A stretch of DNA of 64,000 bases from Chlorogloeopsis fritschii PCC 6912 (GCF_000317285.1 NZ_AJLN01000143.1:20182-84181), one strand, 5' to 3'. Shown: positions 8,000 through 16,392, counted from the first letter of the stretch. Translations and numbers: made by a program. The notes: generated by a model not told the origin, from the sequence alone.

Positions 8000-8596
8000 A
8001 TGAGAGCCAAACACATCATGACTCAAGATGTAGCTACCATTCGCGGTTCGGCTACTGTAGCAGAAGCAGTCAAACTCATGAGGCTCAAAGGATTACGATG
8101 CTTAATTGTTGAAGCTCGTCACGATGGAGATGCTTACGGTATTGTTACCGAGACTGATATTGTCTCCAAGGTGATTGCTCATGGGAAAGATCTCAAACAG
8201 GTACATATCTACGAAATTATGAGCAAGCCTTGCATAGTAGTCAATCCCGATCTTGATGTGGAATATGTAGCACGGCTATTTGCTAATACAGGTGTTTGGC
8301 GTGCGCCTGTTATCCAAGGTGAACTACTTGGTATTCTTTCCGTCACCGATATTATTATGAAAGGTGACTTCCTTGAAAAGCCCAAATTAGCATTCTTGCA
8401 AAAAGAACTCCAAAAAGCGATATCGAATGCTCGTTCAGTTTCTAGTAACTGTGGTGCTGATTCTAAAAAAGCTATTGAAGCTTGGGATTTGGTGGACGAA
8501 CTTGAAGCAGAAGCTTGTTTTTATGGTGTTCCAAAACCAGAAAAATCAGCTAGAGAGCTATTCTCTGACGAACGGAAATTAGCAACTGTTAGTTAA
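8000..8596 (+). CDS. CBS-domain pair protein with C-terminal CP12-like segment
   Basis: Residues 1-120 form two CBS domains (MRAKHIMTQDVATIRGSATV start; YGIVTETDIVSKV; second unit IYEIMSKPCIVVNPD to GILSVTDII), an adenosine-nucleotide sensing module. Residues 140-180 carry AWDLVDELEAEA, matching the AWD-VEEL core of CP12, the small protein that regulates GAPDH and phosphoribulokinase. CBS-CP12 fusions are known in cyanobacteria. The C-terminal cysteine pair of canonical CP12 is absent; only C151 and C173 are nearby. A GGAG site lies 10 bases upstream of ATG 8000. The longer overlapping frame from 7918 is rejected. Confidence 0.85.
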   Translation: MRAKHIMTQDVATIRGSATVAEAVKLMRLKGLRCLIVEARHDGDAYGIVTETDIVSKVIAHGKDLKQVHIYEIMSKPCIVVNPDLDVEYVARLFANTGVWRAPVIQGELLGILSVTDIIMKGDFLEKPKLAFLQKELQKAISNARSVSSNCGADSKKAIEAWDLVDELEAEACFYGVPKPEKSARELFSDERKLATVS

Positions 8597-8655
8597 CAGC
8601 TTAAATAGGCAGGCGATACTACCTAATAATTGATAATGTAGTTGCAAGTTTTTAG

Positions 8656-8690
8656 AGAATGGTGGACAGCATCCACCATTTCTCTTTTTT
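8656..8690 (+). terminator. Rho-independent terminator of the CBS-CP12 gene
   Basis: GAGAATGGTGGA and TCCACCATTTCTC form a stem of about 12 bp around CAGCA, followed by TTTTTT. It lies 60 bases after the stop codon. Confidence 0.8.
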
Positions 8691-9427
8691 GGCATTTTAA
8701 TTTATTTATTTGAGAAGACTTATCAATATTAACTTTATCAATAACAGATAAACAATACAACAGCAAAAATGAGTCATTCTAAAGTAGTTTACGTACAGAT
8801 TGCGAGAATTAATAGCAGAATATATGAAATCTTTTCTTGGAAAAAATGAGAATAATTATCTAAGCTTGGTTTAGAAATTAATTAATGTTAGTTTAAAGAG
8901 TTAGATTTTACTGATTAATAGTATCAAAAGATTCTTTTTTTTAATTAGTTATGTTTATTATAAATCTAGCTGGAGATACAAAACTGGAGCGTGAGATATT
9001 GCTTTGGAGATTGTGGACATTTTCTGAGTATAATTACTAGCTAAGTTTATGTTCACCACAGAAACTTAATATTTTTAATTTTGATAAACTCACTCTCAAC
9101 AATGATTTAGGCTTTGAGAATAAAGAGTTTATCACAGCTTGTATAAACAAAGTAAGTCTAGCGCTTAAGGCTGAAATTTCCTTATTAGTTATGGAATTAA
9201 CTATTTTCAGTTAAATTATGGTATCAAAGGCTATCAATAAACAGTTATACAGAAAAGTTTCCAAAAGTTACTAGAGTTTCCTCACCCGCGACTTGAAAGA
9301 TTTCACGCAACTATGGATGTGAAATCAGTTCTATGTATAGAAATGAAACTCAAGATCTTTGAGAAACAAGGGCATACTTTATGTCGTAATTCATACAACA
9401 TAAGCTGCGGAATCAAGAGAGAAAGAA
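8691..9427. other. Intergenic region, no gene seen
   Basis: About 740 bases of AT-rich sequence. The only structure noticed is a small hairpin GATTTCAC/GTGAAATC at 9299-9326 roughly 100 bases upstream of the next gene. No frame shows protein-like composition. Confidence 0.5.
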
Positions 9428-9799
9428 ATGACAAATTATTGCTTAAATCATGATGATTCACATCCGGCTCAACTAACCTCAGCGGATATTATATTGCGTC
9501 AGCAGCTAGAGAATTCCATTAGCACATATTTTTATGATGCTTGCGATCGCACTATACAAAATTTGTTATCTATTTGCCGTTGGTATGTAATTACCTGTGC
9601 CAATGCTATGACTTTGGTAATTGAATGCCCCGATCAAATTACTAACTGGCGTGTCTTACAAAAAATAGTACCAATGGCAACAGTACTGGGTGAAATTATT
9701 AACAGCGCGAAAATAAGGGTTTGTCCACCCGCTAATTTAGGAATACCTTTTGAAATGAGGGTAGATGAGCTATCAGTTTATCGAGAAGGGAATAGGTAA
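9428..9799 (+). CDS. Hypothetical protein, 123 residues
   Basis: Not recognised. The protein is soluble, with a helical N-terminal half (ADIILRQQLENSISTYFYDA) and a pattern of regular strands later (WYVITCANAMTLVIECPD; AKIRVCPPANLGIPFEMRVD). It begins at an ATG preceded by AGAGAGAAAG and ends inside a heptamer repeat (GGGAACA units, 9796-9835). It stands alone between long non-coding spaces and convergent with the hydrogenase protease gene. Reality is supported by length and composition only. Confidence 0.6.
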   Translation: MTNYCLNHDDSHPAQLTSADIILRQQLENSISTYFYDACDRTIQNLLSICRWYVITCANAMTLVIECPDQITNWRVLQKIVPMATVLGEIINSAKIRVCPPANLGIPFEMRVDELSVYREGNR

Positions 9800-9866
9800 T
9801 AGGGAACAGGGAACGGGGAACAGAGAACAGGAATTTATAGTAGTAGGTTATTTACTACTAACTACT

Positions 9867-9933
9867 GTACGGGCGGGTTTTGCCTATGATTTCTCTGCTA
9901 AACCGACGATCTATCTTTTAAACCCGCCCCTAC
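9867..9933. repeat. GGGCGGGTTT-ended inverted repeat, copy 2
   Basis: GTACGGGCGGGTTT at the left and AAACCCGCCCCTAC at the right surround a loop of about 38 bases. It lies between two convergent genes. The ends match the copies at 3667-3714 and 24320-24387, and the flank TACTAACTACT also recurs at 24303-24319. Confidence 0.75.
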
Positions 9934-9939
9934 TAATCA

Positions 9940-10401
9940 CTATCTATCGATAATAGCTGTTATTTCTGCAAACACTAAATCAGCAGAATGTTTAACAGCA
10001 GGGCTTAATTCCCAACCAAAGTCAAGATTTGCCGCTTCAATTAGGTAAACTATTACCTCTTGGGGAAAGTCATTCTCAAAGATTTTTCTACCTGCGGCTA
10101 AAGCATGATCCCAACGAAAATCATGCAAATTATAACTGGGTTCCGGCAGTGCTTCTAGTTCTTTTCCAGGAACTTTAAATACCGCACCTGCTTCGGAACC
10201 TGTTGCACTTGCATCAATAATTATTAACTGTTTGCTACCTCTTGCTTGAAACATCACTTCCATGCCCGCAGTACCACAGTCATAGACTTGTACATGGGAA
10301 TGAGGATATGCGGCAAGATATTGCTGTAGGCGTTGGGCAATTATTACGCCTATGGCATCGTCACTACGGTTAAGATTACCGCAACCAATAATAGTTAGCA
10401 T
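9940..10401 (-). CDS. hupW: Hydrogenase maturation protease (HupW-like)
   Basis: A nickel-dependent endopeptidase of the HycI/HybD/HupD family that clips the C-terminal tail of the hydrogenase large subunit after NiFe insertion. The 153 residues show the family opening MLTIIGCGNLNRSDDAIGV (nucleotide-like G-x-GN with the acidic metal ligand in DD), a YDCGTAGMEVMF segment with the second acidic site, and LIIIDAS. The nitrogen-fixing setting suggests the uptake hydrogenase (HupL) as substrate, hence hupW rather than hoxW; no hydrogenase subunit is in the window, so the symbol is tentative. Confidence 0.7.
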   Translation of the reverse strand: MLTIIGCGNLNRSDDAIGVIIAQRLQQYLAAYPHSHVQVYDCGTAGMEVMFQARGSKQLIIIDASATGSEAGAVFKVPGKELEALPEPSYNLHDFRWDHALAAGRKIFENDFPQEVIVYLIEAANLDFGWELSPAVKHSADLVFAEITAIIDR

Positions 10402-11034
10402 TTATTGGTGGCAACTAAATATTTTTAGCGATCGCATCACATTTATTGTCAATTAAATTTAACGCAGAATTGGTAAATTCTTCTGGCTCCTGACTTCTGA
10501 CTCTTGGTTTTTTCTTAATCCACAGGAATTTTACATGATTTAAATATCTCAGCCTAAAATATAGGTTATATTAGTATCCTATCGAAAAAGTTTTGAAATA
10601 AAAACAAAGACTAAAACCACAATATTAATTTAGTCGCAGCAAGATATCATATTATTTTTTTCTAAACTGTTTTATTGTCTACATTTTAAAAAATATTTTG
10701 TAACTGCAAATACAAATTATTAGTAATAAAAAGTTACTAGAATTACATTCTTGAAATTATAGTTTATTATTCACATTTAGAATTTAACATTTTGGTTAAA
10801 AAATACATTATTTACTTTTGTTAAAGAATATTATAAAAATGTGTTAATTGTTAAAATTAATGTAGAAATAGAAGCAAATTCATCCAATGCTACAACCAGT
10901 TGATTTTAGTTGAACCGAATTCCGCTGCACAGATATTTAGATATAGATATCGGTTATGAGTTGCTTGGATTGGATGTGAATCTTTGAGATTAGGCTTATA
11001 TGCTGCACGTAAATATGCTTAGGAGAATTCTACT
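10402..11034. other. AT-rich intergenic region upstream of the alternative oxidase operon
   Basis: About 630 bases with no credible frame. It must contain the promoter of the rightward DUF2231-coxBAC operon and of the leftward protease gene. An AGGAGA ribosome site is just before 11035. I did not find a convincing NtcA box (GTA-N8-TAC) by eye. Confidence 0.5.
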
Positions 11035-11535
11035 ATGCTTGAGTTTTTTACGCGTCTGAACGACCACAATTTACCATATCCAGATACGATTCATCCCATC
11101 ATTGTCCACTTTGTAATTGCGATGGTCTTGTTTGCTTTTATCTGTGATGTAATTGGCTATTTTACTAGCAATCACCGTCTTTTTGAGGTGAGTTGGTGGA
11201 ATATGTTTCTCGCTACCATCGCTATTTTCGTCGCTATCATTTTTGGGCAATTTGAAGCTGGATTGGCAAAACCTTATGCTCTAGCCAAATCAGTATTGAG
11301 TATGCATACATTGATTGGCTGGTCGCTTTCAGGAATAATTGCTGCTATTACAGCTTGGCGTTATGTGATTCGCTTGCGCAACCCCTACAGGTTACCGATC
11401 GCATATTTGGGAATGGGGTTAGTTTTAGCTGTCATCGTTGGTATGCAAGTATATCTAGGCGATCAACTTGTTTGGGTGTATGGATTGCATACAGTACCAG
11501 TTGTTGAAGCAGTAAAGGATGGTATTTTGCGATGA
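11035..11535 (+). CDS. DUF2231 membrane protein, first of pair
   Basis: A 166-residue protein with four predicted membrane helices. The start region LPYPDTIHPIIVHFVIAMVL carries the DUF2231 signature HPxxVHFxI, which puts two histidines at the mouth of helix 1. A further HTLIGWSLSG segment holds another histidine. Such proteins resemble small heme-binding membrane proteins, but function is unknown. It overlaps the next gene by four bases (ATGA) and precedes coxBAC, so it probably assists or feeds the oxidase. Confidence 0.85.
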   Translation: MLEFFTRLNDHNLPYPDTIHPIIVHFVIAMVLFAFICDVIGYFTSNHRLFEVSWWNMFLATIAIFVAIIFGQFEAGLAKPYALAKSVLSMHTLIGWSLSGIIAAITAWRYVIRLRNPYRLPIAYLGMGLVLAVIVGMQVYLGDQLVWVYGLHTVPVVEAVKDGILR

Positions 11536-12137
11536 ACTCTGAACTGATTGAGCAATTAAAAGTACAATTAGGTGCAAATGGATTGCCTTACTCTCTTCCC
11601 ATTCATCCCAACCTAGTTCACCTCACCTTGGGGCTGTTCATTATTGGAATTTTCTTTGATATTGTCGGTGTATTTTTCCCCTTGGAGAAATGGGTATTCA
11701 AGTTTTTAGCAATCCCTGTTGAACGTGCCAACTTCTTTGATGTTGGCTGGTACAATATGCTCGCTTCAGCCATTATCACCTTTTTTACAGTTGGTGCAGG
11801 CTTTTACGAAATCATGCTGGCAGAAGCACCACTAGATGTTAAGAGCGCCTGGGGAATGCAGGCAATGGAAACAATGCTCTGGCATGGTGTAGGTGGTGTT
11901 TTACTCTTAGCGCTGATTGTCGGGATGACAGTTTGGCGTGGATTCCAACGCTTCCTTTGGCGCAAACACGAAGATAGACAAGTACAGATGAGCTATCTAT
12001 TTGTGGGAGTGGCAATCATGGCTGTAATGTATGTGCACGGCACATTGGGAGCGCAACTAGCTGCCGAGTTTGGGGTACACAATACCGCCGATCAATTGCT
12101 GCGAGTAGGCAGAGATTTGAACGCAATGCTCAAATAA
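11532..12137 (+). CDS. DUF2231 membrane protein, second of pair
   Basis: A 201-residue paralogue of the preceding protein, again with four membrane helices and the signature HPNLVHLTLGLF near residue 30. It shares LPYSLPIHPN with the first copy's LPYPDTIHPI, so the pair arose by duplication. Translational coupling to the first gene and the short repeat-filled gap to coxB suggest one operon for oxidase biogenesis or quinol access. Specific function is unproven. Confidence 0.85.
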   Translation: MNSELIEQLKVQLGANGLPYSLPIHPNLVHLTLGLFIIGIFFDIVGVFFPLEKWVFKFLAIPVERANFFDVGWYNMLASAIITFFTVGAGFYEIMLAEAPLDVKSAWGMQAMETMLWHGVGGVLLLALIVGMTVWRGFQRFLWRKHEDRQVQMSYLFVGVAIMAVMYVHGTLGAQLAAEFGVHNTADQLLRVGRDLNAMLK

Positions 12138-12200
12138 CCGAAAACAGTTAACAGTCAACAGTGAACTACTGATAACTGATAACTGGTAACTGATAACTGA
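12138..12200. repeat. Heptamer tandem repeat (ACTGATA type) before coxB
   Basis: Consecutive units ACTGATA ACTGATA ACTGGTA ACTGATA follow AACAGTTAACAGTCAACAGTG. They fill almost the whole gap between the second DUF2231 gene and coxB. Confidence 0.7.
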
Positions 12201-12210
12201 ATTTGTTGCT

Positions 12211-13197
12211 ATGAAAATCCAGAAATTATTAAAGATTTTGACATTGATTACGAGTGCGATCGCGCTCACTACAACTAGTCTCTGGATCGGGAAGCAGGCT
12301 TACTCTTGGCTACCTCCAGAAGCTGCGGCTGAATCTCGACTAGTTGATGACTTGTTTAGCTTCTTGGTAACTCTAGGTGCATTCATCTTTTTGGGAGTCA
12401 CCGGAACGCTAATGTATTCTATTATTTTCCATCGGGCGAAAAAGGGCGAGATTTGCGATGGCCCTCCTATTGAGGGTAATGTGACATTAGAAGTTGTCTG
12501 GACAGCAATCCCAATTCTACTCGTGTTTTGGATTGCCGGTTACAGCTACCAAATCTACGAACAAATGGGAATTCAAGGGCCAAATCATCTAATGCACTTG
12601 CATATGCCGATGGGAATGGAATCAGCTTATGCGGAACCAATAGAGGACAAGGGAACAAGGAGACAAGGAGACAAGGGGAATATTTTGGATAGTTTCTCTG
12701 CGTCTTTTGAAGTCGCGTCAAATTCAGAGCCTGTAGAACAAATAGATGTCCTTGCTAAACAATGGGCTTGGGTTTTCCATTACCCAGAAAAAAATGTCAC
12801 CAGTACCGAACTACACTTACCTAGCGATCGCAGAGTACGTTTGGCATTGCAATCAGAGGATGTTCTACACGGCTTCTACGTTCCTGCCTTTCGACTCAAG
12901 CAAGATATAGTTCCTAACGAAACTATTAACTTTGAATTCACCCCAATTCGCTCTGGCAAATACCGACTCACAGATTCCCAATATAGCGGTACATACTTTG
13001 CAACCATGCAAGCGGATGTAGTGGTTGAATCACCAGAAGATTATCATCAATGGCTTGCCAAAGCTGCAACTCACAAACCATCTCCTGCATCCAATCAAGC
13101 CGCTTCTGAGTATGCCCAAGTAGTCAATCAATCATTCCCAACAGGCTGGGCGACAGTTGCCCCAGCAGAACCTCCTGTGGTTAATTATCCTGGTTAA
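12211..13197 (+). CDS. coxB: Terminal oxidase subunit II lacking the CuA site (ARTO type)
   Basis: Subunit II of a heme-copper oxidase: N-terminal signal-like helix, two membrane helices (about 48-75 and 93-112) and a C-terminal cupredoxin domain (about 178-275). The first histidine position is kept (SEDVLH, residue 220), but the CSxxCGxxHxxM loop that binds CuA is replaced by DSQYSGTYFATM (255-266). Without CuA it cannot accept electrons from cytochrome c, so the complex is the quinol-type alternative respiratory terminal oxidase, like heterocyst cox3. Residues 145-157 (EDKGTRRQGDKGN) are encoded by a short tandem repeat inserted in frame. Confidence 0.9.
   Translation: MKIQKLLKILTLITSAIALTTTSLWIGKQAYSWLPPEAAAESRLVDDLFSFLVTLGAFIFLGVTGTLMYSIIFHRAKKGEICDGPPIEGNVTLEVVWTAIPILLVFWIAGYSYQIYEQMGIQGPNHLMHLHMPMGMESAYAEPIEDKGTRRQGDKGNILDSFSASFEVASNSEPVEQIDVLAKQWAWVFHYPEKNVTSTELHLPSDRRVRLALQSEDVLHGFYVPAFRLKQDIVPNETINFEFTPIRSGKYRLTDSQYSGTYFATMQADVVVESPEDYHQWLAKAATHKPSPASNQAASEYAQVVNQSFPTGWATVAPAEPPVVNYPG
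12645..12678 (+). repeat. In-frame AAGGAGAC-type repeat inside coxB
   Basis: GACAAGGGAACAAGGAGACAAGGAGACAAGGGG is a tandem repeat of the intergenic short-repeat kind. It lies in the linker between the second membrane helix and the cupredoxin domain and is translated as charged residues. Confidence 0.75.
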
Positions 13198-13211
13198 AAG
13201 GAAACAAAGCG

Positions 13212-14876
13212 ATGACGAACATTTCTATCGAAAGCATCGGTATCGCCAATGAGCAATCTCATCACGATATTCCAGACAATTGGAAGCGATACTTTAGCTT
13301 TAGCACCGATCACAAAGTCATTGGCATTCAGTACCTGGTGACTTCGTTCATATTCTTTCTTGTCGGTGGCATCTTTGCAATGGTGATTCGGGGAGAGTTA
13401 ATGACCCCTGAATCAGATCTAGTTGATCGCACCATTTATAATGGTATGTTCACCATGCACGGCACAGTCATGCTGTTCCTGTGGACATTCCCGTCATTGG
13501 TTGGTCTTGCTAATTACCTCGTACCACTGATGATTGGCGCACGCGACATGGCTTTTCCTCGCCTCAACGCTGCCGCCTTTTGGATGGTGCCTGTAGTGGG
13601 AATTCTCTTAATGGCAAGCTTTTTTGTGCCTGGCGGCCCGGCACAAGCTGGCTGGTGGTCTTATCCTCCAGTCAGTCTGCAAAACCCCACAGGTAACTTG
13701 ATTAACGGACAAGTAATTTGGCTGTTGGCGGTGGCAATATCCGGTGTCTCTTCGATTATGGGGGCAGTAAACTTTGTTACCACCATTGTCAAGATGCGCG
13801 CACCAGGCATGAGCTTTTTCCGGATGCCTCTGTTTGTTTGGGCAGTGTTTAGTGCTCAGATTATCCAACTTTTTGGACTACCTGCACTGACAGCAGGCGC
13901 GGTGATGCTGCTACTCGATCTCACAGTTGGCACAGGCTTTTTCGATCCAGCCAACGGTGGAAATCCAGTCATGTTCCAGCATTACTTCTGGTTCTACTCC
14001 CACCCTGCCGTTTATGTGATTATTCTGCCTATATTTGGCATTTTCTCGGAAATTTTCCCAGTTTATGCCCGCAAACCCCTATTTGGTTATAAAGTAGTTG
14101 CCGTATCGTCACTCTTGATTGCCGTAGTCAGTGCGATCGTTTGGGTACACCATATGTACGTCAGCGGTACTCCTGGCTGGATGCGGATGATTTTCATGTT
14201 GACAACGATGTTGGTATCCGTACCGACTGGGATTAAAGTCTTTGCTTGGGTGGCGACGATTTGGGGCGGTAGAATGCGCTTAACCACACCGATGCTATTT
14301 GCTCTCGGTGGATTGGTATTATTTGTCTTCGCTGGTATCGTAGGTATAATGCTTTCTTCCGTGCCTGTCGATGTTCACGTTAACAATACCTACTTTGTAG
14401 TTGGTCACTTTCACTACGTTCTTTACGGAACCGTGACGATGGGAATGTATGCCGCCATCTACCATTGGTTCCCAAAAATGACTGGACGGATGTACTACGA
14501 AGGCTTGGGCAAACTGCACTTCTGGTTAGCATTCATCGGTACTAACCTCAACTTCTTCCCCATGCATCCATTAGGATTGCAGGGTATGTTGCGTCGAGTC
14601 GCTTCCTACGCACCAGACGCAGGATATGAATTCTGGAATATTGTTGCTAGTGTTGGTGCATTCTTGTTGGGAATGTCCACACTGCCCTTTATTCTCAATA
14701 TGATTGGAGCTTGGACAATTGGTGAGAAAGCACCAGATAATCCTTGGCAGGCAATTGGATTAGAATGGGAAGTCTCTTCACCACCTCCAGTAGAGAACTT
14801 TGAAGAAATTCCCGTTGTTGTCAGCGAACCCTATGGTTATGGAAAATCCGAACCACTGACAGCTAAAACTCACTAG
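13212..14876 (+). CDS. coxA: Terminal oxidase subunit I (heme-copper, A2 type)
   Basis: Catalytic subunit of the oxidase, 554 residues, twelve membrane helices. Visible ligands are the heme histidine in TMHGTVMLF, the CuB histidine with cross-linked tyrosine in YSHPAVYVIILP, the CuB pair in VHHMYV, and the heme pair in VVGHFHYVL. The YS before HP and alanine in place of the glutamate of HPEVY place it in the A2 group of heme-copper oxidases. It follows coxB by 14 bases. With the CuA-less subunit II it should reduce oxygen with quinol, helping to keep heterocysts micro-oxic (inference from known cox3 roles). Confidence 0.95.
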   Translation: MTNISIESIGIANEQSHHDIPDNWKRYFSFSTDHKVIGIQYLVTSFIFFLVGGIFAMVIRGELMTPESDLVDRTIYNGMFTMHGTVMLFLWTFPSLVGLANYLVPLMIGARDMAFPRLNAAAFWMVPVVGILLMASFFVPGGPAQAGWWSYPPVSLQNPTGNLINGQVIWLLAVAISGVSSIMGAVNFVTTIVKMRAPGMSFFRMPLFVWAVFSAQIIQLFGLPALTAGAVMLLLDLTVGTGFFDPANGGNPVMFQHYFWFYSHPAVYVIILPIFGIFSEIFPVYARKPLFGYKVVAVSSLLIAVVSAIVWVHHMYVSGTPGWMRMIFMLTTMLVSVPTGIKVFAWVATIWGGRMRLTTPMLFALGGLVLFVFAGIVGIMLSSVPVDVHVNNTYFVVGHFHYVLYGTVTMGMYAAIYHWFPKMTGRMYYEGLGKLHFWLAFIGTNLNFFPMHPLGLQGMLRRVASYAPDAGYEFWNIVASVGAFLLGMSTLPFILNMIGAWTIGEKAPDNPWQAIGLEWEVSSPPPVENFEEIPVVVSEPYGYGKSEPLTAKTH

Positions 14877-14920
14877 CTTACTATTTGCATACTGAATATC
14901 TTGCACCATTCTCAATAGCC

Positions 14921-14987
14921 GTAAGGTGGGCACTGTCCCCAAGGTAAAAATAAGGGTTTGAGGAAAGTTAAGCAGTGCCCACCCTAC
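14921..14987. repeat. GTAGGGTGGGCACTG-ended inverted repeat between coxA and coxC
   Basis: GTAAGGTGGGCACTG (14921-14935) and CAGTGCCCACCCTAC (14973-14987) are inverted copies around a loop of about 37 bases. A relative of this style (GGGCATTGCCCGCC and CAATGCCCACCTTAC) is present at about 40326-40390. The gap to coxC also contains a TTTGTGTCCTTTGTG stretch and a palindrome with AGCCTGCGGCAAGCCGCTAACGC, both typical dispersed repeats. Confidence 0.65.
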
Positions 14988-15131
14988 AAAAATTACTTAG
15001 CGCTATTTTCTCTTTTTTTTCTTCGTGTCCTTTGTGTCCTTTGTGGTAGCCTGCGGCAAGCCGCTAACGCGTCTACATTAAATAAATTCGTGCACCACTT
15101 TTCACAACCCTTAACAAGGAGAACTTCACTA

Positions 15132-15734
15132 ATGGACAGTTATATCATTTCGGAGGATTTGCAGCTACATCAAACAGAGCATAGCCACGACGAAGAAGGC
15201 AACAAAATGTTTGGCTTCATTGTCTTCTTGCTGTCTGAAAGTGTAATTTTCCTCAGCTTTTTTGCAGGATACATTGTCTACAAAACCACAACTCCCAATT
15301 GGTTGCCGCCCGGTGTTGAAGGGCTAGAAGTTGTAGCACCTGCAATTAATACAGCAGTTCTCGTTGCCAGTAGCTTTGTAATTTACTTTGCAGAACGCGC
15401 TCTCCAACGCCATAATCTCTGGGGTTTTCGCCTGTATTTGTTGGCGACTATGGCTATGGGCAGTTACTTTTTGTTTGGGCAAGCAGTTGAATGGAATAGC
15501 CTCGAATTTAGCTTAACTTCCGGTGCTTTCGGCGGGATGTTTTATCTACTCACTGGCTTCCACGGTTTGCACGTTCTTACTGGTATCTTGTTGCAGCTAA
15601 TTATTTTTGTGCGTTCTTTCATTCCAGGTAACTACGATTCTGGACACTTTGGGGTAAATGCCACTTCCTTATTCTGGCACTTTGTTGATGTGATCTGGAT
15701 TATTTTGTTTGTTCTTCTCTACGTTTGGCAGTAA
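15132..15734 (+). CDS. coxC: Terminal oxidase subunit III
   Basis: Subunit III of the oxidase, 200 residues with five membrane helices and the family end HFVDVIWIILFVLLYVWQ. The internal block GFHGLHVLTGILLQ is the usual H-x-x-H-V-x-x-G motif. The open frame runs upstream to 14958, but that part is translated repeat DNA. ATG 15132 has AAGGAGAAC ten bases before it and gives the normal length, so it is taken as the start. It closes the DUF2231-coxBAC operon. Confidence 0.93.
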   Translation: MDSYIISEDLQLHQTEHSHDEEGNKMFGFIVFLLSESVIFLSFFAGYIVYKTTTPNWLPPGVEGLEVVAPAINTAVLVASSFVIYFAERALQRHNLWGFRLYLLATMAMGSYFLFGQAVEWNSLEFSLTSGAFGGMFYLLTGFHGLHVLTGILLQLIIFVRSFIPGNYDSGHFGVNATSLFWHFVDVIWIILFVLLYVWQ

Positions 15735-15772
15735 ACGCAAGCTCATTGAGAAATCTCTGTGATACAGAATAG

Positions 15773-15821
15773 GCGATCGCACTTGTTTTCTTCAGTGTCT
15801 TCTTTAGGATAGTGCGATCGC
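15773..15821. terminator. Hairpin with HIP1 arms after coxC
   Basis: GCGATCGCACT and AGTGCGATCGC form a perfect 11-bp stem around a 27-base loop, followed by TTTTGAATTATT. Each arm contains the cyanobacterial HIP1 octamer. It separates coxC from the convergent small genes and could end both transcripts. Confidence 0.5.
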
Positions 15822-15833
15822 TTTTGAATTATT

Positions 15834-15938
15834 CTATTCTTCACTCCAAGCACTTAAAAATTCCACCTGATTTCGCATATCCTCTGCTGACTTAGCTGTA
15901 ATTAATTTCAGAAGGCGGTACAAACGAATAAGGCTCAT
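15834..15938 (-). CDS. Possible 34-residue small protein downstream of DUF433 gene
   Basis: A short frame begins two bases after the DUF433 stop, on the same strand, and reads MSLIRLYRLLKLITAKSAED and a further 14 residues to a TAG. It is a basic helix followed by an acidic tail. It is not recognised. It may be a real tiny partner, or the remnant of a toxin gene that once followed the antitoxin-like gene. Confidence 0.35.
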   Translation of the reverse strand: MSLIRLYRLLKLITAKSAEDMRNQVEFLSAWSEE

Positions 15939-15940
15939 TT

Positions 15941-16234
15941 TTAAATCTGAGACTTCTTTACATGTAGTGCTGCTAACCGCTCATACTCCGCTTTTTCTTC
16001 TGCCAAATCAGCCTCAATTTCCTCTCGGTTTGCGTGATAGTACGTCAGTGCTGCATAAACTTGTACTAGTGTTAGATGATCCTTATCAGCAGCAATTTCT
16101 TCTGCACTGTAACCTTGCTTGTACAAAGCAGCTATACGGCGTACTGATGTACCTGTCCCTGCAATAATAGGACGCCCACCACGTAGTTTAGGATCTCTTG
16201 TAATCAGCGTGCCAATATCAGTGATAGTTGCCAA
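15941..16234 (-). CDS. DUF433 family protein (antitoxin-like)
   Basis: The DUF433 (VapB45-like) family binds DNA through a helix-turn-helix and is commonly the antitoxin of a PIN-like toxin. The core ITRDPKLRGGRPIIAGTGTS is a textbook DUF433 start, followed by VRRIAALYKQGYSAEEIAAD (helix-turn-helix) and LTLVQVYAALTYYHANREEI. The frame is open to 16330, but TTG 16234 has a strong AGGAGAAAG nine bases before it and begins where the domain begins, so it is chosen (about 97 residues). No full-length toxin gene follows; only a 34-residue frame. Confidence 0.8.
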   Translation of the reverse strand: MATITDIGTLITRDPKLRGGRPIIAGTGTSVRRIAALYKQGYSAEEIAADKDHLTLVQVYAALTYYHANREEIEADLAEEKAEYERLAALHVKKSQI

Positions 16235-16339
16235 AATCTTTCTCCTCAGATATCTCACCTTTACATGGTCTAGGCTAGCATTTGTCTTAATATTATGAGA
16301 GCGATCGCTGTTTCTTCGGAGCCGATCCACTCAAAAAAC

Positions 16340-16372
16340 AGATCCCCGACTTCTCACCAAAGTTGGGGATCT
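16340..16372. repeat. 33-bp palindromic repeat (GATCCCCGACTTCT family), copy 3
   Basis: AGATCCCCGACTTCT, then CACCA and AGTTGGGGATCT; the stem has a few mismatches. It lies between the divergent DUF433 and pyridoxamine-oxidase-like genes, unlike the other copies, which follow genes. Confidence 0.7.
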
Positions 16373-16392
16373 AAAAAGCGCATTTTAGTTAT

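Noticed and set aside
7918..8112. Plus-strand frame overlapping the CBS gene start
   Set aside because: Runs in another frame into the CBS gene; the ribosome site and domain start support ATG 8000.
14958..15131. N-terminal extension of coxC
   Set aside because: The extra 58 residues come from intergenic repeats; ATG 15132 has the ribosome site and gives the normal length.
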